64,000 nucleotides of DNA from Durusdinium trenchii (taxonomy: Eukaryota; Sar; Dinophyceae; Suessiales; Symbiodiniaceae): contig CAXAMN010022696.1 in assembly GCA_963970005.1 (NCBI GenBank), positions 674,572 to 738,571 of the forward strand. The letters are read 5' to 3'. This document shows, piece after piece, positions 7,916 through 18,835 of this stretch (the first letter of the stretch is position 1; the number at the start of each line of letters is the position of its first letter). A program made the translations under genes and the position numbers. Under the pieces are notes generated by a model. The model had not been told where the DNA came from and made no database searches. It saw only the letters and a program-made list of their open reading frames with translations.

Positions 7916-10759
7916 ATGAGGAGCTTGGATCCAGGGCTAGAGGCGGCAAGGGATGGGAACCTGAAGGAACTGCAGCTTGCCACGGGCATATCACGGAACA
8001 GCAGGACAATTTTTGGTATTGTTAGATTTTGTTAGATGAAGGCTGTTGTTCGGCCAGTTTGGACGTTCTTGATGACTCAATCCAAGGCAGCGCCTGGTGG
8101 AGAGTCGTTGGGATCCATTGATTGCATTGGATCACCATGGAAATAAAGCACTGCATTGGGCAGCTGGCAACGGACACCTGGAGAGACTTGGCCTTTTTTG
8201 AGCAAGACTCAAGACATTGGCGCAAGATCGACGGACCTTCCAAGCGATTGCAAGCCGATCAGTCCAGAACGGTACCCGGCAGTTTGTTTGAAAAGCTCCT
8301 TCTCCATGACGTTGGCATTGGCACCTTTTGGCAGAAACAACCTAATAGCGTCCTTGCTCCTAGTAGCGATGCCAGGAGCCCGTTGGTAGCGTCCTTGCTC
8401 CTAGTAGCGATGCCAGGAGGCCCGTTCTTAGCGTCCTTGCTCTTAGTAGCGATGCCAGGAGGCCCGTTCTTAGCGTCCTTGCTCCTAGTAGCGATGCCAG
8501 GAGCCCGTTGGTAGCGTCCTTGCTCCTAGTAGCGATGCCAGGAGCCCGTTGGTAGCGTCCTTGCTCTTAGTAGCGATGCCAGGAGGCCCGTTCGTAGCGT
8601 CCTTGCTCCTAGTAGCGATGCCAGGAGCCCGTTGGTAGCGTCCTTGCTCCTAGTAGCGATGCCAGGCGCCCGTTGGTAGCGTCCTTGCTCTTAGTAGCGA
8701 TGCCAGGAGGCCCGTTCGTAGCGTCCTTGCTCCTAGTAGTAAGGCCAGGAGCCCCTAGTAGTAGCTTCTTTGTGGCATGCTTGAGGATTTGCCGCTACTT
8801 GGTGCAAATGCGAATGGATCCGAAGGCGCCCTCAGAAAAGCATCAGAATCGCTGCGCTCTACATTGGGCAGCACGGAATGGACAGGCCCGCTTGAAAGAA
8901 CAGTTGAATATAGTCGAATAGTGCTTTGGATCTTCAAGTGCTGTGGTCGAGCAGTTTGCTTCTGCTATCTTCAGCTTATACCGTAGTTATAGTTATGTTT
9001 TGTTTGCCCAGTGGCATCCCGTTGGGATTGGGTCAGACCTCCGTGTGTGCCTACTTGCTGGATCTCATGGGTTTTGTGGACGTGGAGACCGATGGCAAAG
9101 ACACACCGCTGATGCTCGCAGCCTGGCAGGGCCACCTGGAGACCTGCCGTTTTTTGGCCACGCAACGAGCAGAGCCTCGCTGCGTCGAGTCGATCGTGGA
9201 ATCGATATGGAATCGACGTGATCGGCCGATGCGCAACAACAACAACAACAAAGTCTATATAGTTCTTAGTTTTTTTAATGTTTACAGTAATATTATATAT
9301 ATATATTGCTCGCTCATGTCGCTTATATATTATATATACAGAATATACAATATATATATATGGTGTGTGTGTGTTTGACCATTTGTGACCTGAGGATCTG
9401 AATCATTTAAACTCTTGGGGGTGCAATGCAATGTGACCTTGACAGCACAAGCAGTTGTGAAGCTTGCCATGAGAGATGGCATGGTTTGGTCGTTTCGTTA
9501 TTTTCTCATCACACGAGAGATGGCATGACATGGTTCAGCATGATTGGCCCATACAGATTGGACATCGTGGACATGGACTGAGGCACAAAGCTGCCAGGAT
9601 GGACGGCGAACACTCAAGCCTACAAATGCTAGACTTTCTGTTGCCACTTGGACCAACTACGGCAACTTGTGATAGACAGTTTGTCAGCGACCTGCAAGCA
9701 AGCAACTGTCAACAACTTAGGATTTTGGTCTTTTGCAAATTAGGTTGGAGGCCGTCGCTTCTAGGTTGAAGGCCATCGCTGTCAGGTTGGAGGCCATCGC
9801 TTCTAGGTTGCTTCCAGGTTGGAGGCCATCGCTATTAGTTGGAGGCCATTGCTGAGGGATGTCGAAGGTCCAAATGCTAAATCGGTGACTTTATCGACAA
9901 GTCTTTTGTGCTTAAGGTCGAATGATGTGAAGGCCAGCCTTGCCAATTGCAATGGGCACAACGCCCTCCATAAGGCATGGGGCATGCACGCTGAGGTAAG
10001 GCAATTTCATTTGTGATTCGTCCACCTGCACCTGGGACGCGTGATTCCAATCTCTACCAGCCCTTTTCGATGAGGCTCAATTGTCTTTCAACTTCGGCAC
10101 CATATTGCAATGTTATTACTGTCCAATAAATCCTACGTAGTAGCTCCGGGCATCACTAGGAACAAGGACGCTACGAACGGAACACAGGGCATCGCCACGA
10201 ACGGAGCAAGAAGCACTGTGTTGTCCATTTGTCAAACGAACCATCCAGCGGATCATCCTATACTATGGGCTCCTGGCATCGCTACTATAGGAACAAGGAC
10301 GCTACGAACGGGGCTCCTGGCCTTACTACTAGGAGCAAGGACGCTGCGAACGGGGCTCCTGGCCTTACTACTAGGAGCAAGGACGCTACGAACGGGGCTC
10401 CTGGCCTTACTACTAGGAGCAAGGACGCTACGAACTGGGCTCCTGGCCTTACTACTAGGAGCAAGGACGCTACTCCTGGCATCGCTACTAGGAGCAAGGA
10501 CGCTACTAGGGGCTCCTGGCCTTACTACTAGGAGCGAGGACGCTACTAGAGGCTCCTGGCATCGCTACTAGGAGCAAGGACGCTATTAGGGGCTCCTGGC
10601 ATCGATACTAGGAGCAAGGACGCTACTAGGGGCCTGGCATCGCTACTAGGAGCAAGGGCATCGCTACGAACGGGGCTCCTCATCCGATCGGAGGCCGCCA
10701 GCTTTGGCTCCGTGGAGGCCTGTCGCTTCCTCTTGCTTCATGGCCTCGACACACGGCAG
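7916..10759 (+). CDS. Ankyrin-repeat protein gene, six exon candidates
   Basis: Exon 1 (7916-7978) starts at an ATG and reads LEAARDGNLKEL; a GC donor (CTT|GCCACG) keeps frame with exon 2 (8091-about 8190, after AAGGCAG), which has DHHGNKALHWAAGNGHLERL. Further exons are near 8775-8898 (RCALHWAARNGQARL), 9012-about 9170 (GKDTPLMLAAWQGHLETCRF), 9917-9995 (NCNGHNALHKAWGMHAE, canonical donor GTAAGG) and about 10689-10759 (ASFGSVEACRFLLLHGLD, GC donor). The (T)PLH..A..GH...... pattern is diagnostic of ankyrin repeats, which mediate protein-protein contacts. Roughly one repeat sits in each exon. Borders of exons 3 and 4 are unresolved. The effector domain, if any, is not seen; exons downstream to about 12.9 kb could belong to it. 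Confidence 0.78.
8345..8765. repeat. Tandem array of 41-base repeat units
   Basis: About ten head-to-tail units of about 41 bases, each made of AGCGTCCTTGCTCCTAGTAG followed by CGATGCCAGGAGCCCGTTGG or close variants. It lies in the inferred intron between the second and third ankyrin exons. The array at 10140-10680 carries the same unit in the opposite orientation. Confidence 0.9.
9190..9475. other. Low-complexity intronic sequence
   Basis: A CAA run (9236-9250), TATATA runs (9290-9362) and GTGTGTGT follow the ankyrin exon at 9012-9170. No gene is supported here. Confidence 0.6.
9740..9860. repeat. Array of 21-base GGAGGCCATCGC modules
   Basis: About five copies of GGTTGGAGGCCATCGCTNCTA-like units lie between ankyrin exons at 9012 and 9917. 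Confidence 0.85.
10140..10680. repeat. Tandem array of 41-base units, inverted relative to 8345-8765
   Basis: More than ten units of TACTAGGAGCAAGGACGCTA followed by CGAACGGGGCTCCTGGCCTT or variants. This is the reverse complement of the unit at 8345-8765. It fills the inferred intron before the ankyrin exon at about 10689. Confidence 0.9.
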
Positions 10760-11130
10760 GCCATGGCGCCGGACCGAGAGCGGAACACTCCAAGCACCGA
10801 GACTGCAATCCAAACGAGTCGTTGGAGACAGGCCCAAGTTACCCAAGTTGTGAAGTGGATCCTTTTCTCAAAACATGACTCACTGCAAGCATCTGCAAGC
10901 CTTCTGTTTTTTTAAAGAAGGCCCTTTGAAGTGTTGTTTTTATTCTGCACGTCGTGTGCAGAAGAATAAGATGCACATTGTAAATTGATCAGCTGTCCCC
11001 CCATGGGGGCTCCTTCACCAAATCCTTGTGCTTCGCAACGCAAGAGGAACATGCAGGTGCAAGATCGCCAGCTTATACCAACTTACTTCAAACCAAAACG
11101 CACACACAAATACACAAACACACACATACC

Positions 11131-11200
11131 TACAGACTCCACTGGCATGGAAATTTCGATGCCGTTCAGGAAAAACCAGGTGTTGAAGAAGTGCTGCGAC
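11131..11200 (+). CDS. Possible small exon, ankyrin-like
   Basis: After CCTACAG the frame reads LHWHGNFDAVQEKPGVEEVL. The LHW..GN start loosely recalls an ankyrin repeat and it lies downstream of the ankyrin gene, but the match is short and the borders are unresolved. Confidence 0.25.
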
Positions 11201-11871
11201 ATTTTTGGAGTTGCAGCCTGTTTGCCCGCGTTTGCGGGCATGTTTGCCCATGTCAGCGTGCGGTGTGTTTTTGTGAAGCTTGCTAAAGGCCAGTCGCGGC
11301 GTGTTTCTGGGAATGCAGCGTGTTTCTTCAATTGCTACAACAATAGTCTTAAAGACGGCAGAAACAAACGCCAGATTCTCTAGGTACCTGTGCTCAAACA
11401 GCTTGGCCTCGTCGTTCACAGCTTTGAGCTGAGGCAGCTTGGCCTTTGCAGCCGGATATCATCGCTTGGCGGGGGAGTTAAGACACACCGAGGACTGGAA
11501 GACATGGTGGGCGACCGACCGGCCGACACATTCCAACAGGAAGCGGCAGGATGCGCACTGATGTGTCCAAGAACAACTTCGTGCGACAGAACCCACTAGT
11601 TTTTTTCTTTTTTAGTCCGCTCCTACTTAACTATTTAAGTAGAAGTAGAGACCACCTAAGGGATTAAGCTTCCGTTCGCTCCTAGCTACTACGTAGGATG
11701 CTGTTCAATCACTTCAAAGGTTGGCTGTTCGCCAAAAGCCCGGGAATTCAAGCAGCTCCCGATGAGGAAATCCTGCGTCGCCTGTATCATGTATCATAGG
11801 AAATCCGCGTCAAAAGGAATCTTCGTGTTGCAGGATTAAACTCTTAAACCATCTAAACCATGTTGCAGTGG

Positions 11872-12002
11872 GACTGGCGATGCGAAACTCTCATGCAACC
11901 TCCGGCCCTTGTATCAGGACGTTCTATGGCTAACACCTGCCATCTACAGAGCGCCAGAAACACCAGGAAGAGAGGAAGTTCCAGAAGATTCCGCAAAGAT
12001 TT
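11872..12002 (+). CDS. Exon candidate, unidentified
   Basis: A frame open through 11872-12004 contains NLRPLYQDVLWLTPAIYRAP followed by an acidic, proline-containing stretch. Other frames are also open, so the assignment is weak. YRAPE occurs in protein kinases, but no other kinase motif is seen and I do not claim one. Confidence 0.25.
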
Positions 12003-12606
12003 AGTGATACTAGGTGAATGCGAAGATGTGCGAGACCTTTGCCTGTCCTACCAAGCGACAAGGCCTGGTCCAAAATTTGTCAGGTTCACTCTGCCCTGTC
12101 GCACTGGATTTGTTGAACGCCTTTTAATTGTCCAAATTTGTTTATTGTGCTGTTACAGATTTTGTGTTGGGATGACAGCTTTTGCCATCCCTAGAGCCTG
12201 CTTGGTGCCAAGGAGGCGCGGCTCAGCATGCGGGCAACAATGCAACAACACCGACAACACCGCAGTGCAGACTTGGTTCATCTTGGTTCCTTCATCGAGC
12301 AGACATAAGCAGAACTGGATAGACCAGGTGCATTGGAGAGGAAGGGCCTCCAGCGTGTTGATGCGAGGATTGCTGACGCATTTTGCAGATGTTCACAGCA
12401 CCAATCAATACTGACCACCAATGAACGCCATATTGTTACTGTTAGGTCCATCATTGAAGTGCCTACTGAGCCTACTGTTCTCATGCCACTCACATAGACA
12501 TCGCCACATAAGTCTTACATGATCTTACATGCAACCATCGCACTGAGTTGCGTTTTGGACACCTGACAGTCCATTTGATCATGCCTGTGCTGCTTGCTGC
12601 AGCATT

Positions 12607-12954
12607 TTGGCAAGACGAAAGTGGCGAACTGGGGACCTCGAAAGACTGCTCGAAAGACCGGAAAGACTGCAGATGGCTGTTTGTGACCTCGAGCGTGGCC
12701 ATGGCATCTCCAGAGAGCAGATCCGCTTGGGATTCATTAGGACCCTTGATCAAGAAGACTTTGGAAAGGCCTCAGGTTCCCACGTGCATTTGCAAAGTCA
12801 TTTCAAACGAAAACCCTTGCTAGAGCATAGCAGTAAGGACAGTAAGGGGTACCAAAGAAAGTGCTTTGGTCGAAAAGACGACAGATCAATAGAGAGCAGA
12901 GCCGCCTGTGCGTTTCATCAGCGAAGCAAACGGGTGGGTGCTTCGCCGCAATGA
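12607..12954 (+). CDS. Polar exon candidate, unidentified
   Basis: A frame open for 115 codons begins in the context AGCATTTTGGCAAGACG and includes RTGDLERLLERPERLQM and a second charged helix-like stretch (SREQIRLGFIRTLDQEDF). A GC donor (AAAG|GCCTCAGG, near 12766) would end the exon earlier. Charged, helix-prone composition suggests real coding. Function unknown. Confidence 0.4.
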   Translation: MARRKWRTGDLERLLERPERLQMAVCDLERGHGISREQIRLGFIRTLDQEDFGKASGSHVHLQSHFKRKPLLEHSSKDSKGYQRKCFGRKDDRSIESRAACAFHQRSKRVGASPQ

Positions 12955-13515
12955 CAGTTCTTGAGATTTAGAGTTCATATGAACTCAACTCCGAGAGAAT
13001 ACTCAACTCCGGTTTGTGTCACTCAGAGAGGTTTAAACTAAACTTCTTTGGATGTATTGAAGACATGTAAACCAAACAGTGGCCAGTCACTGGATTGCGC
13101 ATGCCAAGGAAGGTCTACGGCATTGTTTCCACACAAGTCACCGTCACCGCACTAGTGGCGGCATTGGCGTGTGGGCCGTTGCAAAGTCCGATGATCACCT
13201 TCGCAATGTGTCATGTCACAATAGCATCCAGGGGGCTGTAGGTGACTAGCGGCCATTACAGCTCACTCCAAATGCGGAAGAACTAAGCAAGAATTGGGCA
13301 GCAAGACATTTGGGCAACATGTGACAGCTGCTTCAGGAACTGGCCAAATTGTTTCCATTGGGGATCGCTTTTGGCCAATGGCTTAGCCTTGTTTCTTTGC
13401 CACACAGGCGGCTTGGCTGGTTTGAAGAATGTTGCATTTCACACAGTGGGATGTCAGAACAACATTCCATGCAATTTCTAGGTTTTGCCGCCGTCACTTT
13501 CAATTCCACACACCA

Positions 13516-13609
13516 GGCCACAAGAGATCCAAGGAAAGCTGAAGAAAGCCCTTGAAGTGAATCTGCAGGATAGTGCTGTGGGAGTTGTGGTCGTCACCGG
13601 GCAGCTGAG
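13516..13609 (+). CDS. Internal exon with clean splice borders, possible crotonase-like strand
   Basis: The exon is bounded by acceptor CACACACCAG and canonical donor CTGAG|GTAAGA. It encodes IQGKLKKALEVNLQDSAVGV followed by VVVTGQ. An amphipathic helix leading into a V-V-V-T-G strand recalls the N-terminal part of enoyl-CoA hydratase/isomerase folds, but the next expected motif (a glycine-rich FxAGxD) is not found nearby, so the family call is only a suggestion. Confidence 0.45.
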
Positions 13610-13889
13610 GTAAGAATCACTACCCAGTGAATTTCTACGGCTTGTGTGTTCTCACTGCAGCCATTGCCACTTGAGCTTAGAGTGTCAGGAGGTGTCAGGG
13701 CGTTCAACGGTTTCACATGCGCTGCGGAAGACTCTTACTGGACTTGACATCGGGTCTGCCCCACTTCTATTTGAGAGCGGCTTCTGTACCTTTCACCATA
13801 CGCTTAAGCACTGGCTTCAGGCCAGTGGAACCAGCGGACTTGGAGTGCCGCAAAGCTTCCCATGAAACCAGTCAGATTCCAACTCCTTC

Positions 13890-14030
13890 GTTCCTAGTAG
13901 CATCCACTTGTTCCTAGTAGCTATATATTTGCTCCTAGTAGTAATGCCCTTTGTTACTAGTAGCGATGCCCTTGCTCGTAGTAGCTTCTTGTTACTAGTA
14001 GTAAGGTCAGGAGCCACCAGCAGCGTCCGT
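13890..14030. repeat. CTAGTAG-type repeat array
   Basis: Modules TTCCTAGTAGCATCCACTTG, CCTAGTAGTAATGCCCTTTG and CTAGTAGTAAGGTCAGGAGC follow one another. No exon is supported inside. Confidence 0.8.
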
Positions 14031-14291
14031 GCCACAAGGAAACGAAGCCCATTGCCACCAGTGGCTTCATGCTAGGTAAGCATTCTGTGCTTGCGGCATG
14101 TTGAGCTGCCTTCCCACCCGGTGTTTTGCCCTCGGGACTTCTAGGTCTCACATGATTTCTATGAAACCCAATTCTCGTCCAGGGCAAGAAATGGCAGACA
14201 GCTCACAAAGATGTTTGTTTAAGGTACGGGAAACTCATGCTTCTTAATCTTATGCTTCGAAGGCTTTACACTTTACACATCAGAATTGAAG

Positions 14292-16482
14292 TTTCATTTG
14301 CTTTGGAGCCGAGGCTCTCGATGTGGGCATTCTAAGCGCCATGATCTCTGCTGCTGGGTTGGGCGCACTACTGGTGCAGGTTTGGAATCAATTCTGTCAC
14401 ACGATTTTGTTGACCCGTTTCTTACCCCCTTTCATCCCCTTGCATCCCTTTGCATCGTTTGCCGCAGCGGGCTTTTTGAATGCTTTTTGGCTTTGGGATT
14501 TCGACTGTCGCAAATGCCTAACTTCTGCCGGTGAAGTCTCAGCCGCCCTCGGCCCGTTGGATTCGCACTGCATGCGAACAGTGGCATGCCCAGGCTGCCG
14601 TCCTCACCGCGCTCCTGGTGCTTGGGCTCACCATTTACACCTTCCGACGCTCGGCGGCAGGGAGGGCCCAGCGGCTCGGCCAAACGCAAAGGATGTCGAC
14701 ATCCCTATCCAACACCGATTTCAACCTTCGACTTCCTGATGGTTCATTGCAGTTTCTGACACATGTGAGTCACATGTGCATTTCTCTGTGCAATTTTCTC
14801 CTCGCGTGTTGCTGCATAGTCTCATCATGTCTCATCCTTAGGGCATGCACGAGTTTTGAAATGGAAGTTGGGCCAGGGAGTCATGGATGTTCCTGCATGT
14901 TTGTTGGTGCCTTCGCCAAACTTGTTCAGTTCTTCTCCGGTTCTTCCGCATCGCTCTTGTACTTCACTGAGTGTTTAGCTAAACAGGGAGTTCTTAGCAG
15001 CTTTAGGCAGCTAAGAAACTAGCAGCACTAGCGAAGCCTTTGTTGATTAGAAACCGTGAAGCAGCTATATAGATCTCGCCTTTGTTGATATCAATTGAGA
15101 TTGCATCTAATCTTTTAAGCCAAGCAATAGCGTGCTCTTTCTGTAGTATCCAGGGTAAACTCCGTACACGGTACAGTAAGAGAAAGAACATACAACTCTC
15201 TCCAAAGAAATGACCCAGACTCTTATTCCTTTGAGTTTTCTTTGTCTTTTCTCGTTCACTGAAGTGTCTCATTGTCGACATCTATCGCCGCATGTGATTT
15301 CCGAGGCTCCAAGAGGGACTTTTCCCTGCTAGGCGCAGCGCTGTGGCAAGCGAGTTTTGGCCTTTTTGGCTTTGGACTGCTCTGCACCATCTTCCCATCT
15401 TTGAACACGAGCTTCATGGGATTCGCGGTCGCACGGCGTGCACGGAAGTCTCAATTCCTGCAGGGTGGCAGACCTGGCTCAGATACAGACATCCCATGAG
15501 AGAGACCAATTATAGGCCTTCAACCTACTAGCATTCTTGCTAAAAGTAGCGATGCCCTTGTTACTAGTAGGGAATGGCCTCCAACCTACTAGCGTCCTTG
15601 CATACTGTCCACGACGAAGCCACGACGTTTCCGGGCATTGCCAAAGTGTTTTGTGTGTGAGGAAAGAACACCTTGAGAACCTGCAAGGGGGACCACGCAG
15701 CAATAATACTCTAGATGAAACTTAGATAGAAGCAATGAACATATTGAACACCCAGTTGAACACCCATATGGTCATAGGGCACGTCTCAGTTTGGCAAACA
15801 GTATGGAATATTATGGAATGATTGAGGCTTTTTATGAGGTATTTTCTACATGTTTGCAGTGAAGGGGTCGCATGGTCATGACGTGCACAAATCTCGTTGA
15901 GGTCTCCTTTCTAGGCGCTGGGGTCTTCTGTTGTTACCTGGTCTTTGATACCTGGCGCATTGCCCATGAGCTTGAAGTGGATGACTTCATCGAGGGCGCC
16001 ATCCAGCTGTACATGGACATTGCTTCTTTGCAGCAAGTTCATGTGATGTCATGCTGCTGTCATAGCTATGAGAACTGACAATCTTGCAATTTTCACACTG
16101 ATTTGTTAAACCACTGTAGTCATGAGGTATAGTTCAACCTACCTACTTGCCTGTAGCCTCTCAAAACTTCAGGTCGCATGTTTGTAGCCTCTGAGTCGCC
16201 CATACTGAGTCGCAATTCTAATAGACCAAGTTCTGAAATCCTTGTGGCCGACTTGTCAAGATACCGCGCGTTGGCCGACTTGATGTCACGGGTGCCATGT
16301 AGGTCTGTAGGTGTACGCAGCACCCAACGCCACTTTGAAACTCTTTGTGCGTCCATCAATATCATCAATTAATCAGCTTTGCAAGGGTCGAGAGTAACAA
16401 AACCAAGTTCACCAAGGTGAACATGTTCGTCTACCTCTTGGATCTTCTGATGCAGCTGAGCAAGGATCGCCGTGATGGCTAA
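14292..16482 (+). CDS. Bax inhibitor-1 / LFG (TMBIM) family membrane protein, C-terminal exons
   Basis: Five exons rebuild the C-terminal two thirds of a TMBIM protein, a multi-pass ER or Golgi membrane regulator of calcium leak and cell death. Exon A (14292-14379, donor GTTTGG) has EALDVGILSAM. Exon B (14537 or 14585 to 14648) has AAVLTALLVLGLTIYTF. Exon C (15306-15419) has SKRDFSLLGAALW and IFP. Exon D (15915-16021 or 16036) has CCYLVFDTWRIAHELEVDDF and IQLYMDI. Exon E (16417-16482) has VNMFVYLLDLL and TAA. The family pattern (YxF then DFS, YLVYDT, LYLDIVNLFLYLL) is met only if GC or GA donors are used after exons B, C and probably D. All junction phases agree. The N-terminal exons were not found upstream. 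YLVFDTW replaces the usual YDTQ. Confidence 0.85.
15530..15605. repeat. Short repeat modules inside the TMBIM gene
   Basis: AAGTAGCGATGCCCTTGTTACTAGTAGGGAATGGCCTCCAACCTACTAGCG carries two module types end to end, in the inferred intron between exons C and D. Confidence 0.75.
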
Positions 16483-16639
16483 GCGGCTAAGCATGTGTGA
16501 GTCGCTTTGTTTCCTGTAATTCACCAGCGGGTTCTTCACAGAAGCACTGGGCAGAGTGGGAAGGAGTCTGGGGACGTTCTGATATCACATCAACTTTTAC
16601 ATGCAACAAGTTGCACTGCCCAGTGTTTTCGAATAAATC

Positions 16640-17062
16640 GAGCAGCTGGACCAATTCGCCGCGGACGTTTCATTGATTTTGAAGGATCACTTTGTCGTTG
16701 TGCCACGACGTGGGGATGCAGACATGTACAGGGCCGGTTCCCCGGCAAGACCTACGGATCTTGAGGCTTTGAGTGTCGAAGTGCTTCAAGGATCCAACTT
16801 GAAGTATTCCACTGTCGGCAACAGTTATGTTCCAGGCTCCGATGAACAAAGCCTCAGGCATTTTTTTTTGTGCACATGGGAGCGGGACATTGACGTTCCA
16901 AGTCTCCCAGACAAATTCCTTCAGCCTCACCGGCTCACTGTCCACTTCCGACAAAAAAGACAGTGACCTCAGCGTCCGGATGGATGGATCCGCTGAAAAG
17001 CTTAAGGTATGGGTCAGTAGATCCATCCGGCTCGTGGCATGGACATTCAGAAAATGGTTCAA
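16640..17062 (+). CDS. Exon region with several overlapping open frames
   Basis: Plus frame 1 (about 16640-16966) reads LKDHFVVVPRRGDADMYR and ends in TGA. Plus frame 2 (from about 16808) reads MFQAPMNKASGIFFCAHGSG and runs to a canonical-looking donor (CTTAAG|GTATGG, 17006-17007). The minus strand is also open for 130 codons (17062-16670). At least one is a real exon, and frame 2 has the better border. No domain is recognised. It lies just downstream of the TMBIM stop codon. Confidence 0.4.
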
Positions 17063-17259
17063 TCATGTTCAATCGGTTCAATCACGTTCCATCCGTATCA
17101 TCCCAGTGCTGTTGATGGGCTTTTGTTTGCCCTAGTTACCCTAGTTTCCTTTGTGTCCTGTTTCTCGCTCAAGCATGGTTTGGTGGCTTTACATCGCCAA
17201 AGTGCAGAGATGTGCAGGGAATGCAGGGTGTGCCAGTCATGATGTCCAGTTCAGCTATG

Positions 17260-18470
17260 GGCATCTGTGGGGTTCGCTGACATCAGTTAGGTTTTGGCTT
17301 GCAACCAGAACGTGAAGAAACATATGAGTTTGTGATAAACTATAGGTCAGAAGTCAGAAAGGTGATCCATGATCATTTGTTAGAGCCTATGTTCTTTACA
17401 AGTCACTCAGCTTTGCAAGGTGCTGTGGCAATTCCGCTACTGCATGAAGCAAGAAGAATGGTGCAAGGGTGAGAGAAGATGAGAGCCCAGAGACGCTGCA
17501 CTTTATTATATGACGTCGTTCGGCCCAGCCCTGCCAGACGGTTTCCTCCGCCAAAAGCTATGTTGTGTGTTGGTCTTAAGTCTGGCATCGTTGAAGTGCT
17601 GTTTGGCATTGCGCCTGGAAACAATGCTTTCAGATGGTGAAAGCTTTCAGAAGCCAGAGCAGGGGAAATGCCCTTGAGCCAGTTCTGTGAAGTGCACGGC
17701 TTAAAAAACTTGATCCCAGAGAGCTTGGGTGAACTTGGAGTGTTGCTTCTATCCGCGAGCTCCTCATTGTTTTGCTTTACTTGGAAGAACTGTAACAGTT
17801 TTTAACAATGAGTGGTTGGAAACATCTATTGCAACAAACTCCCTGTTTGCGGATTCGATTGGGGTTCAGTTGTGCTGCCTAAATCACATATACGCGTTGA
17901 TTAGATTTGGACATGTTTGCTATCACAAGTCTTCATTTTGGCATACTGTTGACCTAGGAACTCGGCCGTCAAACACGTCCATTGGCATTGCCAAGTGCCT
18001 AATGCATGACAAACCTGCCGTCGCACGGTGCAGGTTGACATCATGCAACAATGTGTAAACTTGCAGCTGGAGACTGGGCAAAACCATCATGAGGCCAGAT
18101 GGAATTGGAAGAGGAAGGGAATAGCCGGATTGACTAGTCGTTCTTGCAGTGGCTTGCAGTATAGTTGTTTTTCTCTTGGACTGCTTTGCGAACGTATGCC
18201 AACATCCAATAAGATCAAGGAGCTAATTAAAACATGTTGGCAACAGTCAAGAGAACATCTTCCAAATACCGAGTGAGCACATCGATGTAGGTATGGTGTG
18301 GATATTGGATTGCTTGGTGCTGCCCTTTGTGTGAAGGTGGGAGATACTGATGCCTATCGAGAAGTCATCTCAGTGCCTTGGCACGGCCAATATGACCCGG
18401 AACAATCGATCTGGGAATGGGATGCTCATGGTGAACAAGGCCCCCACTCATGCTGTTTTCAGCACGTCAC
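17260..18470. other. Stretch without a well supported exon
   Basis: Only short frames are open. One at 18065-18110 (LETGQNHHEARWNWKRKG) after CTTGCAG could be a small exon. No repeats of the CTAGTAG family were noticed in this stretch. Confidence 0.4.
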
Positions 18471-18476
18471 TTGACT

Positions 18477-18835
18477 CAGCAGCATGGAAATTCCATGCAC
18501 ACTCAGCAGTTGGATGTTGATTGCCAGCCATCTTCTGAGGATTTTGCGGAGGAACTCTGGCAACTTGCTTGCACTGTTTGCATTGAAGCCCCAATTGTCC
18601 TCAGGTGCGTTCCCAGTTAGTCACCTTAGTCAACTTGCTGAGAGGTACACTGTAGGTCGGAGGGTGATGGAGGGTGGCCACCGAAAAAGTTATGGGCTCG
18701 TCCCAAGCCACTGCAAGGCAAGGAATGCCTGCTTGGACTGCACTGGATGGAGATGATATCCAGCAGGGGATGATTCACAGAGTGAACCGGGAAGATGAGC
18801 ATGGACTTGTGACCTACGATTCTTGGCTGCCTAGG
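18477..18835 (+). CDS. Two phase-compatible exons upstream of the NACHT module
   Basis: Exon 1 (about 18477-18604) follows TTGACTCAG and reads DVDCQPSSEDFAEELWQLAC, ending at donor CTCAG|GTGCGT in phase 2. Exon 2 (18673-18835) follows GATGGAG in the matching phase and reads GMPAWTALDGDDIQQGMIHR and EDEHGLVTYDSWLPR, ending before GTTGTT in phase 0. The next candidate exon at 19327 starts in phase 0. These exons could be the N-terminal part of the NACHT gene. No domain is recognised. Confidence 0.5.

Noticed and set aside
8345-8765. CRISPR-like array of regular repeats
   Set aside because: Units are contiguous with no unique spacers, and the same modules are scattered through introns of a eukaryotic genome.
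10110-10571. 153-codon plus-strand frame
   Set aside because: It is a translation of the 41-base repeat array in an inferred intron of the ankyrin gene.
11872-12002. YRAPE motif suggesting a protein kinase
   Set aside because: No other kinase subdomain is present nearby and the frame itself is uncertain.
13516-13609. Firm call of an enoyl-CoA hydratase gene
   Set aside because: Only one strand-helix segment resembles the family; the catalytic and FxAGxD motifs were not found.
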